34,265 nucleotides of DNA from Bacteroidota bacterium (lineage in GTDB: Bacteria > Bacteroidota > Bacteroidia > Sphingobacteriales > Sphingobacteriaceae). The notes below the pieces were generated by a model. That model ran no database searches. It was given only the letters and a program-made list of their open reading frames with translations, and had not been told where the DNA came from. The DNA is taken from positions 1-34,265 of the forward strand of contig JABDCF010000035.1 in assembly GCA_013288235.1 (NCBI GenBank). Direction: 5' to 3'. This document shows positions 14,967 through 24,722 of this stretch, piece by piece (positions within the stretch are counted from its first letter, which is position 1; every line of letters begins with the position of its first letter). Both the position numbers and the translations under genes were made by a program.

Positions 14967-17900
14967 ATGCCCAAGCCTTTCCCTGTCCGCCGTGTTTTGC
15001 GCGCGTGATTCAGCGATATCATATTCCAGTTCAGGGTCAATGTTTGCTTCTTCAACCTTTTTTGCCTTTTCCATAAGTTCTTCGTGATGATCCTGTAGCC
15101 ATTGAAGCTGTTTTTTGCCATATGAAAAGCGTGTAAACAATACAAATAACACCGGAACGATGAAAATAGATATAGTTGACGAGGCGATCATTCCACCCAA
15201 CACGGCAATACCAATGGTATTCCTGGACTCTGCGCCGGCACCCGTGGCAAATACCAGCGGCAACACACCGAAGATGAAGGACATGGACGTCATGATGATT
15301 GGCCTGAAACGCAGGCGTACCGCTTCGATGGTCGATTGTAACAGCGGCTCGCCGCGGTCAACGCGCAACTTGGCGAATTCAACAATCAGGATAGCGTTTT
15401 TAGCCGACAGGCCGATTAGGGTGATGAGGCCGATTTGGGCGTATACGTTGTTGGTGATGGTTGGAGCTGTCCATAAAGCTACTATCGCCCCGAAGGCGCT
15501 GATGGGCACTGCCAACAGCACGGAGAAAGGTACCGACCAGCTTTCGTATAACGCCGCCAGGAAAAGGAACACAAAAATGATGGAGAACATGAAAATATAG
15601 ATAGTAATGTTCCCCGCCTTGATCTCTTCATAGCTAAGGCCCGAAAATTCGTAGGTGTAACCGCGCGGCAACGCTTTGGCCGCAATTTCCTTAAGCGCAT
15701 CCAATGACTGGCCGCTGCTGTATCCTGGTGGAATAGAGCCGTCCACTTCTGCCGAACGGAATATATTAAAGTGCGATATGGACGTTGCCGTTGCATCTGC
15801 CTTGTAAGTTACCAGCGTACTCAATGGCAGCATGTTACCGGCCTGGTTGCGCACATAATATTTGTTGATATTGCCTATTAGCGCCCGATAAGCAGTGTCG
15901 GCTTCAATAACGGCATGATAAGTACGGTTGTATAAAGTAAAATTATTTACAAATAAACTACCCATAAAGGCCTGCATAGTGGAAAATACGTCGGATATGT
16001 TTACGCCAAGTTTTTCGCATTTTTCGCGGTCGACTGTAACGGTGAAGCTTGGGGTGTGGGCTGTGAACGAACTAAATGCCGTTGAAGTAGCCGGGTTCTT
16101 TTTGGCGGCAGCGACAAATTTTTGGACACTTTTTTCAAATGCGTGGATGTCATCCGTCGAGTTTCCCTGTTCTATTTGTATTGAAAAACCTGCCGCGATC
16201 CCGATGCCCCTTATCGCCGGCGGCTGAATGGCTACTACCGTAGCATTTTTTATACCTGCTTTCGCTACCCGCTTTTTAATATTGTCCATAATGCCCTGCA
16301 CCCTGGTCTGCGGGGTAGTCCGCTCATCCCAGGGGGTTAACATACAAAACATGGTGCCGCTGTTATTACCGCCGCCACCAAGTATATTAAAACCCGAAGA
16401 ACCCACAAAGTGCAATATGCCCGGCGTTGAGCCCACTATCTTCATAAGCTTTGCCAGTACATTGTTGGATGCTGTGGTTGAGGAAGCATCGGGCATGGTA
16501 TAGGTTACAAATAGCCGCCCGCCATCTTCCGAAGGCACAAAGCCCGAGGGTTTGCCTTTAAATAACATCCAGGCGCCTACACAAATGCAAACCAGCAAGA
16601 TGACAATATACTTCGCATTTTTTATACTTCGCCTAACGCCATTAGCGTATCTGCCATTGAGCTTATCGAATATGCGGTTAAACCGGTCAAAGAAAATGCG
16701 GTCAAACCAGCCAAAAAACCTGCCATGCCAGGTCTTGTTGTCTGAACCGTGGTGCGAGGGCTTCAGTAAAAGCGTACAGAGGGCCGGCGTTAACGATAGC
16801 GCAATAAAGGCCGAAAAAATTACAGATATAGCTATGGTGATGGCAAATTGCTGGTAAAGCCGACCAACAATGCCGGGAATAAACCCAACCGGAACGAATA
16901 CAGAAGCCAGGATAAGCGCGATGGCAATCACCGGCGCCGATATTTCCTTCATCGCCTGGTAAGTTGCTTCTTTTGGCGACATGTGCTGTTCATCGATATA
17001 ATGCTGTACGGCCTCTACTACAATGATGGCATCGTCAACAACTATCCCTATAGCCAGCACGAACCCAAACATGGTTAGCGTATTTATGGTGAACCCTAAG
17101 GGGATGAAAAAACAAAAAGTCGACAAAATGGATACCGGTATGGCCAATATGGGTATGACAGTAGAGCGCCAGTTTTGCAGGAACAGAAATACAACTAAAG
17201 CAACCAATATGAGTGCCTTTATCAGTGTGCCGATAACCTCCTGCATAGACACCTTGATGATAGTAACCGATTCAAAGGGAACAACATATTGAACATCCGG
17301 CGGGAATGACTTTTTTAGTTCTGCGAGTTTCGCGTAAACATTATCGGCGGTTTGCAGGGCATTGCTTCCCGGTGATTGGTAGATCATCAGCAGAGAACAA
17401 CGGTTACCATCCACAAAAGAACCGCCAGAGTAAGTGAATTTGGCGAGTTCAACGCGGCCAATGTCTTTCACATAGATCATTTTATCCGTCCCGGGAACGT
17501 TTTTTACGATCAGTTTTTCATATTCCGCGGGTTTGCTGAGCATGCTGTTCACCAATATGCCGGTTTCAAAGGCTTGTTTCGGGTTTTGGGGCGGTGCACC
17601 TACCGATCCGGCAGCAACGTAAACGTTTTGACCGCTAAGCGCAGTAGTTACATCTGATGGCATCAGGTTATATGATGCCATTTTATCAGGATTTAGCCAT
17701 ATCCGCATAGCGAATTGGTCAGTACGCGCTTGCACATCGCCCACCCCCGGCACGCGTAACATAGCATCTTCAATAAATGTATTGGTGTAATTATCAAGGA
17801 AGGTAATGTTATGCGTCTTTTTTGGCGAGTAAATGGCTACCAGCATCAATTGGTCGGGATTGCTGGCACGCACGGTCGCGCCCAGTTTACTCACAACGGC

Positions 17901-18260
17901 AGGTAGAAGAGGGGCTGCAATGCCCACACGGTTTTGCACGTTAAGCGCAGCGATCTGCGGATTGGTTCCAATATCAAAGGTTACCCGCAAGCTCATGCTG
18001 CCGCTATTGCTGCTGGTACTCTGCATGTATTCCATGCCAGGCGTACCGTTTACCTGCTCCTCAATAGGGATAGCAGTGGTTTGCTCCACCGTTTGCGCAT
18101 CAGCGCCGGTATAGCTGGCATTAACCCCTACGCTGGGGGGCGAAATATTAGGATACTGGTCAACGGCAAGGTTGAAAATGCATATCACCCCTGATATCAT
18201 CAAAACAAGGGAAATAACGATAGCGGTTACCGGCCGTTTTATAAAAGTATTGGCAATCAT
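14964..18260 (-). CDS. RND efflux transporter, HAE1/AcrB type (second copy)
   Basis: 1098 residues, slightly longer than AcrB (~1050). The N-terminus MIANTFIKRPVTAIVISLVL and the QYPNISPPSV segment are typical of Bacteroidota HAE1 pumps. Proton-relay residues are present: the Asp pair in TM4 (GIVVDDAIIVVEAV) and Lys in TM10 (GLSAKNAILIVEFAK). Twelve membrane helices and two large periplasmic loops follow the family plan. It pumps drugs, detergents or lipids using proton influx, with an adaptor and TolC. The upstream gene is a close paralogue with the same motifs; only one adaptor is present for both. The gap to that gene is filled by a heptamer array. Confidence 0.93.
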   Translation of the reverse strand: MIANTFIKRPVTAIVISLVLMISGVICIFNLAVDQYPNISPPSVGVNASYTGADAQTVEQTTAIPIEEQVNGTPGMEYMQSTSSNSGSMSLRVTFDIGTNPQIAALNVQNRVGIAAPLLPAVVSKLGATVRASNPDQLMLVAIYSPKKTHNITFLDNYTNTFIEDAMLRVPGVGDVQARTDQFAMRIWLNPDKMASYNLMPSDVTTALSGQNVYVAAGSVGAPPQNPKQAFETGILVNSMLSKPAEYEKLIVKNVPGTDKMIYVKDIGRVELAKFTYSGGSFVDGNRCSLLMIYQSPGSNALQTADNVYAKLAELKKSFPPDVQYVVPFESVTIIKVSMQEVIGTLIKALILVALVVFLFLQNWRSTVIPILAIPVSILSTFCFFIPLGFTINTLTMFGFVLAIGIVVDDAIIVVEAVQHYIDEQHMSPKEATYQAMKEISAPVIAIALILASVFVPVGFIPGIVGRLYQQFAITIAISVIFSAFIALSLTPALCTLLLKPSHHGSDNKTWHGRFFGWFDRIFFDRFNRIFDKLNGRYANGVRRSIKNAKYIVILLVCICVGAWMLFKGKPSGFVPSEDGGRLFVTYTMPDASSTTASNNVLAKLMKIVGSTPGILHFVGSSGFNILGGGGNNSGTMFCMLTPWDERTTPQTRVQGIMDNIKKRVAKAGIKNATVVAIQPPAIRGIGIAAGFSIQIEQGNSTDDIHAFEKSVQKFVAAAKKNPATSTAFSSFTAHTPSFTVTVDREKCEKLGVNISDVFSTMQAFMGSLFVNNFTLYNRTYHAVIEADTAYRALIGNINKYYVRNQAGNMLPLSTLVTYKADATATSISHFNIFRSAEVDGSIPPGYSSGQSLDALKEIAAKALPRGYTYEFSGLSYEEIKAGNITIYIFMFSIIFVFLFLAALYESWSVPFSVLLAVPISAFGAIVALWTAPTITNNVYAQIGLITLIGLSAKNAILIVEFAKLRVDRGEPLLQSTIEAVRLRFRPIIMTSMSFIFGVLPLVFATGAGAESRNTIGIAVLGGMIASSTISIFIVPVLFVLFTRFSYGKKQLQWLQDHHEELMEKAKKVEEANIDPELEYDIAESRAQNTADRERLGH

Positions 18261-18400
18261 TTTTTTTTTAAGTCTAAAGTCCTGAGTCTAAAGTCCTGAG
18301 TCTAAAGTCTAAAGTCAAAATGTTAAGTCAGCAATTTTAATTATTCTACTCTACTCCTGACTTAAGACTTTCGACTTGAGACTTAGGACTTACTCAAGTC
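18261..18400. repeat. Inverted heptamer array 2 (AAGTC family)
   Basis: The left arm on the + strand reads AAGTCTA AAGTCCT GAGTCTA AAGTCCT GAGTCTA AAGTCTA AAGTCAA, starting next to the second RND start codon. The right arm on the minus strand reads GACTTGA GTAAGTC CTAAGTC TCAAGTC GAAAGTC TTAAGTC. The right arm runs into the end of the first RND gene, supplying its last codons (DLSKS-stop). The two arms can pair into a long imperfect hairpin. Confidence 0.85.
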
Positions 18401-21400
18401 ACGTGATTTCTGCAATTCAAATTCCAGTTCCGGGTCGATATTCTGCGCTTCAACTTTTTTCGCTTTTTCCATCAGTTCTTTGTGATGTGCCTTCAGGTAT
18501 TCCAATTTTTCCTTACCATAAGCTGCGCGGGTTATTATTACAAAGAGTACTGGTACCACGAAGATGGCTATGGTAGAAGCCGCAGTCATACCTCCCAGTA
18601 CCGTCAGGCCTATTGTACGCCGGGCCACTGCACCCGCACCTGTTGCAAAAACAAGCGGCATCACCCCAAGGATAAAGGCCAACGATGTCATGATGATCGG
18701 GCGCAAACGAAGGCTTACGGCTTCAAGCGTTGAATCAAGCAGGTCTTCACCGCGATCTACGCGCACCTTGGCAAACTCAACGATAAGGATCGCGTTTTTT
18801 GCTGCCAGGCCTATCAGTGTGATCAAACCGATCTGCGCATAAACGTTGTCGGTAAGGGAAGGGACAAACACCAATGCTAAAATGGCCCCGAAAGCACCTA
18901 TCGGCACCGCAAGCAGTACCGAAAACGGAACTGACCAACTTTCGTAAAGCGCAGCCAGGAACAGGAATACGAAAGTAATGGAGAACGCAAATATATACAT
19001 GGTTACCGAACCTGCTTTCAATTCCTCGTAGCTCAATCCCGAAAATTCATAGGTATAGCCCTGTGGCAGTTGTTTGTTAGCCAATGTGGTTAACGCGGCG
19101 AGTGCATCGGTAGAGCTTACACCCGGCGGCGATGATCCATCTATCTCCGCGGAGCGGAAAATATTAAAATGCGAGATCAGCGGGGCAGCTTCAACAGGCT
19201 TAAAGCTGATGACGGCGCCCAAAGGCACCATTTTATTATTGGAATTGCGCACGTAGTACTTTTCCATATCAGTTATCAGCGCCCTATAAACAGTATCGGC
19301 CTGAACCACTACGTGGAACGTGCGGTTATATGTGGTGAAATCATTGATATACAAACTGCCCGTAAAGGCCTGGATAGTGGTAAAAACATCCGATATGCTG
19401 ACCCCCAGCTTTTCACATTTTTCCCGGTCGACCGAAAGGCTCATGTTAGGTGTATGGGCAGTGTAAAAGGTAAAAGCCTTGGTAATTGCCGGATTTTTGT
19501 TGGCTGAATCTACAAAACGGTTAACTACGTGCTCAAAATCCTGCAGGTTATCATTAGTACTCCGCTGTTCTATCTGCATGCTGAAACCTACAGTTGAGCC
19601 AACACCAGGAAGCGGCGAAGGTTGTATTACTTCAACGGAAGCATTTGTAACACCTGCATCGGCAATGCGTTTTTGCATCACCTTGATAATGCCCGGTACC
19701 TGCTGATCATCACCCGAGCGTTCATCCCAAGGTTTCAGCTGTACGTAGATAGTACCATTATTGGAGTTGGTAGCGTTAGTTACCACGTTAAGGCCAGATA
19801 GTGCAGCATAATGCCCAACGCCCGGAGTTGCCGCAACTACCTTCATCAGTTTGGTCATGATATTGACCGACTGGGCTGTAGATGATGCAGGGGGCAATTG
19901 GTAAGTCACGTACAAATTGCCGTCGTCTTCCGATGGAATGAAGCCAGTTGGCTTGGACTCGAACAGGAAGTAAGCACCTATACAAACACAAAGCAGCAGG
20001 ATAACGATATATTTAGCTCCTTTGATGCTACGCCGTACACCCTCGGTATATTTTGCGGTTACCCTGTCAAACCATTCATTGAATTTGGTAAACCATTTGG
20101 TAAGTCCTTTATTTTTTTTGCTTGGGTCCGTCGGCTTTAACAGCAGGGTACAAAGCGCTGGTGTTAACGAAAGCGCGATAAAAGCCGATATAATTACTGA
20201 GATGGCAATGGTGATAGCAAACTGCTGGTACAACCTACCCACAATGCCGGGAATAAATCCAACCGGTACGAATACGGCGGCCAGGATAAGTGCAATGGCC
20301 ACAACCGGGGCCGAAATATCTTTCATCGCCTGGTACGTAGCCTCCTTAGGCGACATCTTATCATGGTCGATATAATGCTGCACGGCCTCAACTACGATGA
20401 TGGCGTCATCCACCACTATACCAATGGCCAGCACAAAACCAAACATGGTTAAGGTATTGATGGTGAAGCCAAGCGGGATAAAAAAGCAAAATGTACCGAA
20501 AATAGATACCGGTATGGCAAGAATGGGGATGAGGGTAGACCTGAATGTTTGAAGGAACAGGAACACTACAATAGCTACCAGGCCAAGAGTCATTAATAAA
20601 GTCTTCACCACATCCGTCATCGAAACTTTTACAACAGTTACCGCTTCAAACGGAACGCTGTAGGCCACATCCGTTGGGAAAGTTTGTTTCAGCTTGGCAA
20701 GCTCCGCGTAAACGCCGTTGGCGGTTTGGAGCGCATTACTACCCGGCGCCTGGTATATCTGGAGATATGATGCCCGGTGCCCGTCAACAAATGAGTTGCT
20801 CGAGAAAGTAAATTTACCCAATTCTACGCGGGCAACATCCTTCAGGTAAACCAGTTCGCCGGTTTGTGGGTTATTTTTTATAATAATGTTTTGAAACTCC
20901 GGAACTGTACTTAAACGGCCGTTTACCAAAATACCCAGTTCATAAGTTTGGGTTGGCGCTTGCGGCGGCACCCCTGCCGTACCTGCAGCTACCTGTACGT
21001 TTTGGGCATTAAGCGCATTAATAATGTCCTGTGGCTCAATGCTGTAAGTAGCCATTTTTTGCGGGTTCATCCAAACACGCATACTAAAGTCGTCGGTAAA
21101 TCGGCTTATTGTGCCTACTCCCGGTACCCGCAGCAGCGCGTCCTGAACAAAAATATTGGTATAGTTGTCAAGGAAAGTGATGTTATGCGTGTCGTTTGGC
21201 GCGTATATAGCTACCATCATGAGCATGCTTGGGTTAACCGCGCGAACCGTAAGGCCCAGCCGGCTGGCCGCTGCAGGTAATAGGGGTGTGGCGATACTCA
21301 CGCGATTTTGCACGTCGAGCGCGGCTACGTCTATGTTGGTGCCTATTTGGAAAGTTACGTTAAGCTGCATTGCGCCGTTGTTGGTGCTGTTGCTCTGCAT

Positions 21401-21634
21401 GTATTCCATGCCGGGCGAACCGTTTACCTGTTCTTCAATAGGCGTTGCCACGGTTTGTTCCACAGTTTGGGCATCGGCGCCGATAAACTGTCCGTTTACC
21501 TGAACCACAGGCGGGGTAATATCAGGATATTGGTCAATAGGCAGCAGTAAAATACTAACTGTTCCGGTAATTACCAGTACAATAGAAATAACTATTGCCG
21601 TTACAGGCCGCTTTATAAAGGTATTAGCAATCAT
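18383..21634 (-). CDS. RND efflux transporter, HAE1/AcrB type (first copy)
   Basis: 1083 residues with the same architecture as the downstream copy: MIANTFIKRPVTAIVISIVL, QYPDITPPVVQVNG, the TM4 Asp pair in GIVVDDAIIVVEAV, the TM10 Lys in GLAAKNAILIVEFAK and a charged C-terminal tail. Long stretches are identical or nearly so between the two copies around TM4 to TM6, showing an old tandem duplication. It lies directly after the adaptor gene, separated by a heptamer array of about 120 bases. The two pumps might form a mixed trimer, as in MdtBC, or work separately with the same adaptor. The last residues are encoded by repeat sequence. Confidence 0.93.
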   Translation of the reverse strand: MIANTFIKRPVTAIVISIVLVITGTVSILLLPIDQYPDITPPVVQVNGQFIGADAQTVEQTVATPIEEQVNGSPGMEYMQSNSTNNGAMQLNVTFQIGTNIDVAALDVQNRVSIATPLLPAAASRLGLTVRAVNPSMLMMVAIYAPNDTHNITFLDNYTNIFVQDALLRVPGVGTISRFTDDFSMRVWMNPQKMATYSIEPQDIINALNAQNVQVAAGTAGVPPQAPTQTYELGILVNGRLSTVPEFQNIIIKNNPQTGELVYLKDVARVELGKFTFSSNSFVDGHRASYLQIYQAPGSNALQTANGVYAELAKLKQTFPTDVAYSVPFEAVTVVKVSMTDVVKTLLMTLGLVAIVVFLFLQTFRSTLIPILAIPVSIFGTFCFFIPLGFTINTLTMFGFVLAIGIVVDDAIIVVEAVQHYIDHDKMSPKEATYQAMKDISAPVVAIALILAAVFVPVGFIPGIVGRLYQQFAITIAISVIISAFIALSLTPALCTLLLKPTDPSKKNKGLTKWFTKFNEWFDRVTAKYTEGVRRSIKGAKYIVILLLCVCIGAYFLFESKPTGFIPSEDDGNLYVTYQLPPASSTAQSVNIMTKLMKVVAATPGVGHYAALSGLNVVTNATNSNNGTIYVQLKPWDERSGDDQQVPGIIKVMQKRIADAGVTNASVEVIQPSPLPGVGSTVGFSMQIEQRSTNDNLQDFEHVVNRFVDSANKNPAITKAFTFYTAHTPNMSLSVDREKCEKLGVSISDVFTTIQAFTGSLYINDFTTYNRTFHVVVQADTVYRALITDMEKYYVRNSNNKMVPLGAVISFKPVEAAPLISHFNIFRSAEIDGSSPPGVSSTDALAALTTLANKQLPQGYTYEFSGLSYEELKAGSVTMYIFAFSITFVFLFLAALYESWSVPFSVLLAVPIGAFGAILALVFVPSLTDNVYAQIGLITLIGLAAKNAILIVEFAKVRVDRGEDLLDSTLEAVSLRLRPIIMTSLAFILGVMPLVFATGAGAVARRTIGLTVLGGMTAASTIAIFVVPVLFVIITRAAYGKEKLEYLKAHHKELMEKAKKVEAQNIDPELEFELQKSRDLSKS

Positions 21635-21755
21635 TCTTTTTTAAAGTCTAAAGTCTAAAGTCTTGAGTCTAAAGTCTTGAGCCGAAAGCCTAAAGTCACC
21701 ATCTACTGTCTCTACTCGACTTTAGACTTAAAACTTTAGACTTAAGACTTAAAAT
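21635..21755. repeat. Inverted heptamer array 3 (AAGTC family)
   Basis: The left arm reads AAAGTCT AAAGTCT AAAGTCT TGAGTCT AAAGTCT TGAGCCG AAAGCCT AAAGTCA. The right arm on the minus strand reads TTTAAGT CTTAAGT CTAAAGT TTTAAGT CTAAAGT. It fills the whole space between the adaptor stop and the first RND start. Its word is the same as in arrays 1 and 2, so the three are likely to be related by copying. Confidence 0.85.
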
Positions 21756-22958
21756 CTACTGCCCGCGTCCGCCTTTGCCGCCGCCGGGACCTACTTTGTT
21801 TGCGGTTGTAATGCGAGCACCGTCGTGCAATGATTGCAAACCATCGACAATTATCTTGTCGCCGGCCTTAATGCCGCTTTTAATAATGATATCAGGCCCT
21901 ATTACCTGCCCGGTTTGAACCTTTTTTTGCACTGCAATCAGTTTTGCTTTATTAGCATCGGCAGCAGCTTTTTTGTCTAATTTTTTCAGACTGTCGGCAC
22001 TTACTTTTAGCACGGTATCTTTTGCCACGTATACAAAGTATTCGCCCATTTGCTCAACAATGGCTTTGTTTGGTACTACCATTTGCGGCGCAACATCTTG
22101 ATTATGCACACGTACCACGCAGCTCATCCCCGCCCTTAAATAATGATCGGGGTTATCAAAAACCAGCCTTACGCGGATTGTACCGGTTTGCGGGTCAACC
22201 GCGCGGTCAATGATGGAAAGTTTGCCTAAATGGGCGTAAAGCGAATTATCAGGCATTAACAGGCTGAAAAGAGAGTCGACCTTTATTTTTTCGTGCTGTA
22301 ATTTCTCGAAGAAAGGCAGATTTTTTTCGTTGATGATGAAATCAACCGCCATGGGGTTGTCCTGCGAAAGCGTATCAAGAGTAGTTACCGATGGGGTTAC
22401 CACTTCGCCCAGCCTAACCTGGCTTATGCCGATTGTACCTGTAAACGGCGCATAAACCGTTGCATATGTTAAATTAGTTTTGGCTGTTTTTACCTGCTGT
22501 TCCGAAGCCTTTACGGTACTCTTTGCCTGTTCAAGTGTAACTACGGCATGGTCATACAGTTGTTTGGCAACTGCGTTGTACTTATTCAGGTATACATAGC
22601 GGTCAGCGTCCTGCTGTGCCTCTACCAAGCCGCTTTGAGATACATTTAAGTTAGCAACAGCCTGGTCATAAGCGGCTTTGTACAAACGTTCGTCAATCTC
22701 GTACAGCTTTTGCCCTTTATCTACCTGGGTGCCTTCGGTAAAAAACATCCCGGTAACAGCGCCAGATACTTGCGGTAATAAATTAACCTGGTTTAACGCA
22801 CGTGTAGTTGCGGGGTAATTTTCGTAATACAACACTGTCTTTGGTGTCAGCTTAAGTAAATTAACCGGCACTTCAGGGTTTGGTGGCGGTAGCTTTTTTT
22901 TACATGCGCCCAGCATAAGGCAACTTATAAAAACGGTATTTAATAATACTCTATTCAT
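21756..22958 (-). CDS. RND periplasmic adaptor (membrane fusion lipoprotein)
   Basis: 400 residues from the ATG at 22956-22958; another ATG two codons upstream is equally possible. The start MNRVLLNTVFISCLMLGACK is a lipoprotein signal with lipobox LGAC, giving an inner-membrane-anchored adaptor after cleavage. It then follows the AcrA/MexA plan: a first lipoyl half (QVSGAVTGMFFTEGTQVDKG), a coiled-coil hairpin (about 120-190), a second lipoyl half (TYATVYAPFTGTIG), and beta-barrel and membrane-proximal domains. The tail is unusually glycine-rich (GPGGGKGGRG). It links the RND pumps to the TolC-like channel. It starts 22 bases after the TolC-like gene. Confidence 0.93.
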   Translation of the reverse strand: MNRVLLNTVFISCLMLGACKKKLPPPNPEVPVNLLKLTPKTVLYYENYPATTRALNQVNLLPQVSGAVTGMFFTEGTQVDKGQKLYEIDERLYKAAYDQAVANLNVSQSGLVEAQQDADRYVYLNKYNAVAKQLYDHAVVTLEQAKSTVKASEQQVKTAKTNLTYATVYAPFTGTIGISQVRLGEVVTPSVTTLDTLSQDNPMAVDFIINEKNLPFFEKLQHEKIKVDSLFSLLMPDNSLYAHLGKLSIIDRAVDPQTGTIRVRLVFDNPDHYLRAGMSCVVRVHNQDVAPQMVVPNKAIVEQMGEYFVYVAKDTVLKVSADSLKKLDKKAAADANKAKLIAVQKKVQTGQVIGPDIIIKSGIKAGDKIIVDGLQSLHDGARITTANKVGPGGGKGGRGQ

Positions 22959-22980
22959 GCACATTGATTGTTTTAAATAA

Positions 22981-24435
22981 TTAGTAAGAGATATTGCCCA
23001 TTGCTTTTTCCAGGTCGATCTTGTTTGACAAAACGTTGAATAAAGCATTTAAATAATTTATTTCTGATGTTATTAAATTTGTTTCGGCTGTGATCACGTT
23101 TAAATATGGAACAATACCCTGTTTGTATTGAAGCTCAACAACGAAGAAAACCCTTTTTGATAAAGCAACATTCCGTTGCAATAGCTGTAAATTGTAATAA
23201 TTTCCTTTATAATTAGCTAATGCCGAGGTATATTCAGAATATATCTCAGATTTCAGGTCAGTCTGGTTCCAGTTAAGTATTTGTTCCTGCAGCCTTGCTT
23301 TATGTAGATTGTTAAGGCGTGAAAAGCCGGTAAAAATCGGGATGCTGAATGACAAACCTATATATGATGTTGGGTACGATGTGCCTAACAGGTTATTGTA
23401 GTTGTTATTCTGAAAATTAAGGTTGTAATTAAAAAAAGCCGACAACGTTGGCAAAAAGGCATACTTGTAATAATTTATTGTTTGGTCTTGCAGGCCTAAG
23501 CTGGTCTGAATTTGTTGAAACTCTATTCGTTTTTCATATTGTAACTGCTGGGTCGTATCAATATGGATACTTTTCATCATCTCCAATGTATCGAAAGTTA
23601 CGTTGAACTGATTTTCGGGCGGAAAACCCATTAGTTTTTTTAAGGCGGCATATTGGGGCACAACGTTCTCATTCGCTTGTTTCAGTTGTGCTTTGGTATT
23701 ATTTAAGGTGATCTCCGCCTGCTCAAAGTCAGTTTCATCAACTATACCACCCTTATATTGATGATAAGCGTCGCGGTAACTTTTCCCAAATTCGGAGGTG
23801 TCTTCTTTTAAAACATTGATTTGTTCCAGCGTGAGCAGTAAAGTATAAAATGATTTACTTACCGATGAAACAAGGAATATTTTAGTGCTATCTGTAGTTT
23901 GCTGCGCCTGTTTAACAAATAAGGGGGCGCTTTTAAATGCATATAGAAGGCTTGGATTGAATATAGTTTGGGAAACCGATATACCCGGAATAAAAGTATT
24001 TGCGTAAGCGTTGTTGCCGCCGTTATTAGTACCCTGTCCTCCGCCACCCTGCGATTGCTGGATGTAATGGGTTAGGTTGCCGGAGGCGTTAACCTGCGGC
24101 AATGCTGTTGCTAAATTTATGGCATTGGTTGTTTTGGCAACGTCAATGTTTATTTGCGCAATATTTAAGCCGGGCTGGTGTAGCATAGCATAATCTATAC
24201 ATTGCTGCAGGGTTAGGTACTCACCGGTGTTGTTTTTGCCGGTATCCTTTACCGTAACAGGTAAAAGCAAGTTTGTTTTACTGGTATCAGGTACAACCAC
24301 AGGGGCGGCAACACTTCTTTGGGTTGTATCTTTGCGGTTTTTATTTTGTGCAAAAGCTGTTACCGATAAGCAAAACAAGCAGGTAAAAAGCAGTGAAGAA
24401 CGCAAAGTATTATTGGTAAAAAAAATATTGGCCAT
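22981..24435 (-). CDS. TolC-like outer membrane efflux protein
   Basis: 484 residues. The signal peptide spans about residues 10-30 (LRSSLLFTCLFCLSVTAFA). The outer membrane efflux fold is repeated twice: LTLQQCIDYAMLHQPGLNIA near 73-92 is the usual start of the first repeat. A Gly/Asn-rich insert (QSQGGGGQGTNNGGNN) lies in a likely loop. The second repeat contains SIPIFTGF, a conserved segment of the family. It trimerises to make the outer-membrane exit channel of the pump. It is the first gene of the four-gene operon, followed by the adaptor. Confidence 0.9.
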   Translation of the reverse strand: MANIFFTNNTLRSSLLFTCLFCLSVTAFAQNKNRKDTTQRSVAAPVVVPDTSKTNLLLPVTVKDTGKNNTGEYLTLQQCIDYAMLHQPGLNIAQINIDVAKTTNAINLATALPQVNASGNLTHYIQQSQGGGGQGTNNGGNNAYANTFIPGISVSQTIFNPSLLYAFKSAPLFVKQAQQTTDSTKIFLVSSVSKSFYTLLLTLEQINVLKEDTSEFGKSYRDAYHQYKGGIVDETDFEQAEITLNNTKAQLKQANENVVPQYAALKKLMGFPPENQFNVTFDTLEMMKSIHIDTTQQLQYEKRIEFQQIQTSLGLQDQTINYYKYAFLPTLSAFFNYNLNFQNNNYNNLLGTSYPTSYIGLSFSIPIFTGFSRLNNLHKARLQEQILNWNQTDLKSEIYSEYTSALANYKGNYYNLQLLQRNVALSKRVFFVVELQYKQGIVPYLNVITAETNLITSEINYLNALFNVLSNKIDLEKAMGNISY

Positions 24436-24578
24436 TTTAAAACAGTATGATTTGTGTTTTTTTAAGTAAAACCTAAAACAGTTATTTAATCACGTAATAT
24501 AATATATATAACCAACATTATATTAGTTAACATACTTAGTAATGTTTTGTAAAAGTGGCAAAAACATACGGAGCTTAC

Positions 24579-24633
24579 GGTAACAATTTTGTTAATTTAT
24601 TACTACGGGATTTATAACAATACTATTGTTACC
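24579..24633. promoter_or_regulatory. Pair of palindromic operator-like sites upstream of the efflux operon
   Basis: TAACAA-TT-TTGTTA (24581-24594) and TAACAAT-ACT-ATTGTTA (24615-24631) are both perfect dyads with the same half-site. Their centres are about 36 bp apart, 150-190 bases upstream of the TolC-like start. A looser AACAT...ATGTT dyad lies at 24529-24546. The outer halves also pair with one another (GGTAACAAT / ATTGTTACC). This is the expected form of a dimeric repressor's binding sites, but no regulator gene is adjacent. Confidence 0.55.
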
Positions 24634-24722
24634 TGTTTGCCCTCTTTAAGCCGGTTTTTAGTGTTGAAAGGCGCTTGTTTGCATAGTTTATTTGAATCTT
24701 TTTTATTTTATTTAAACAAAAA

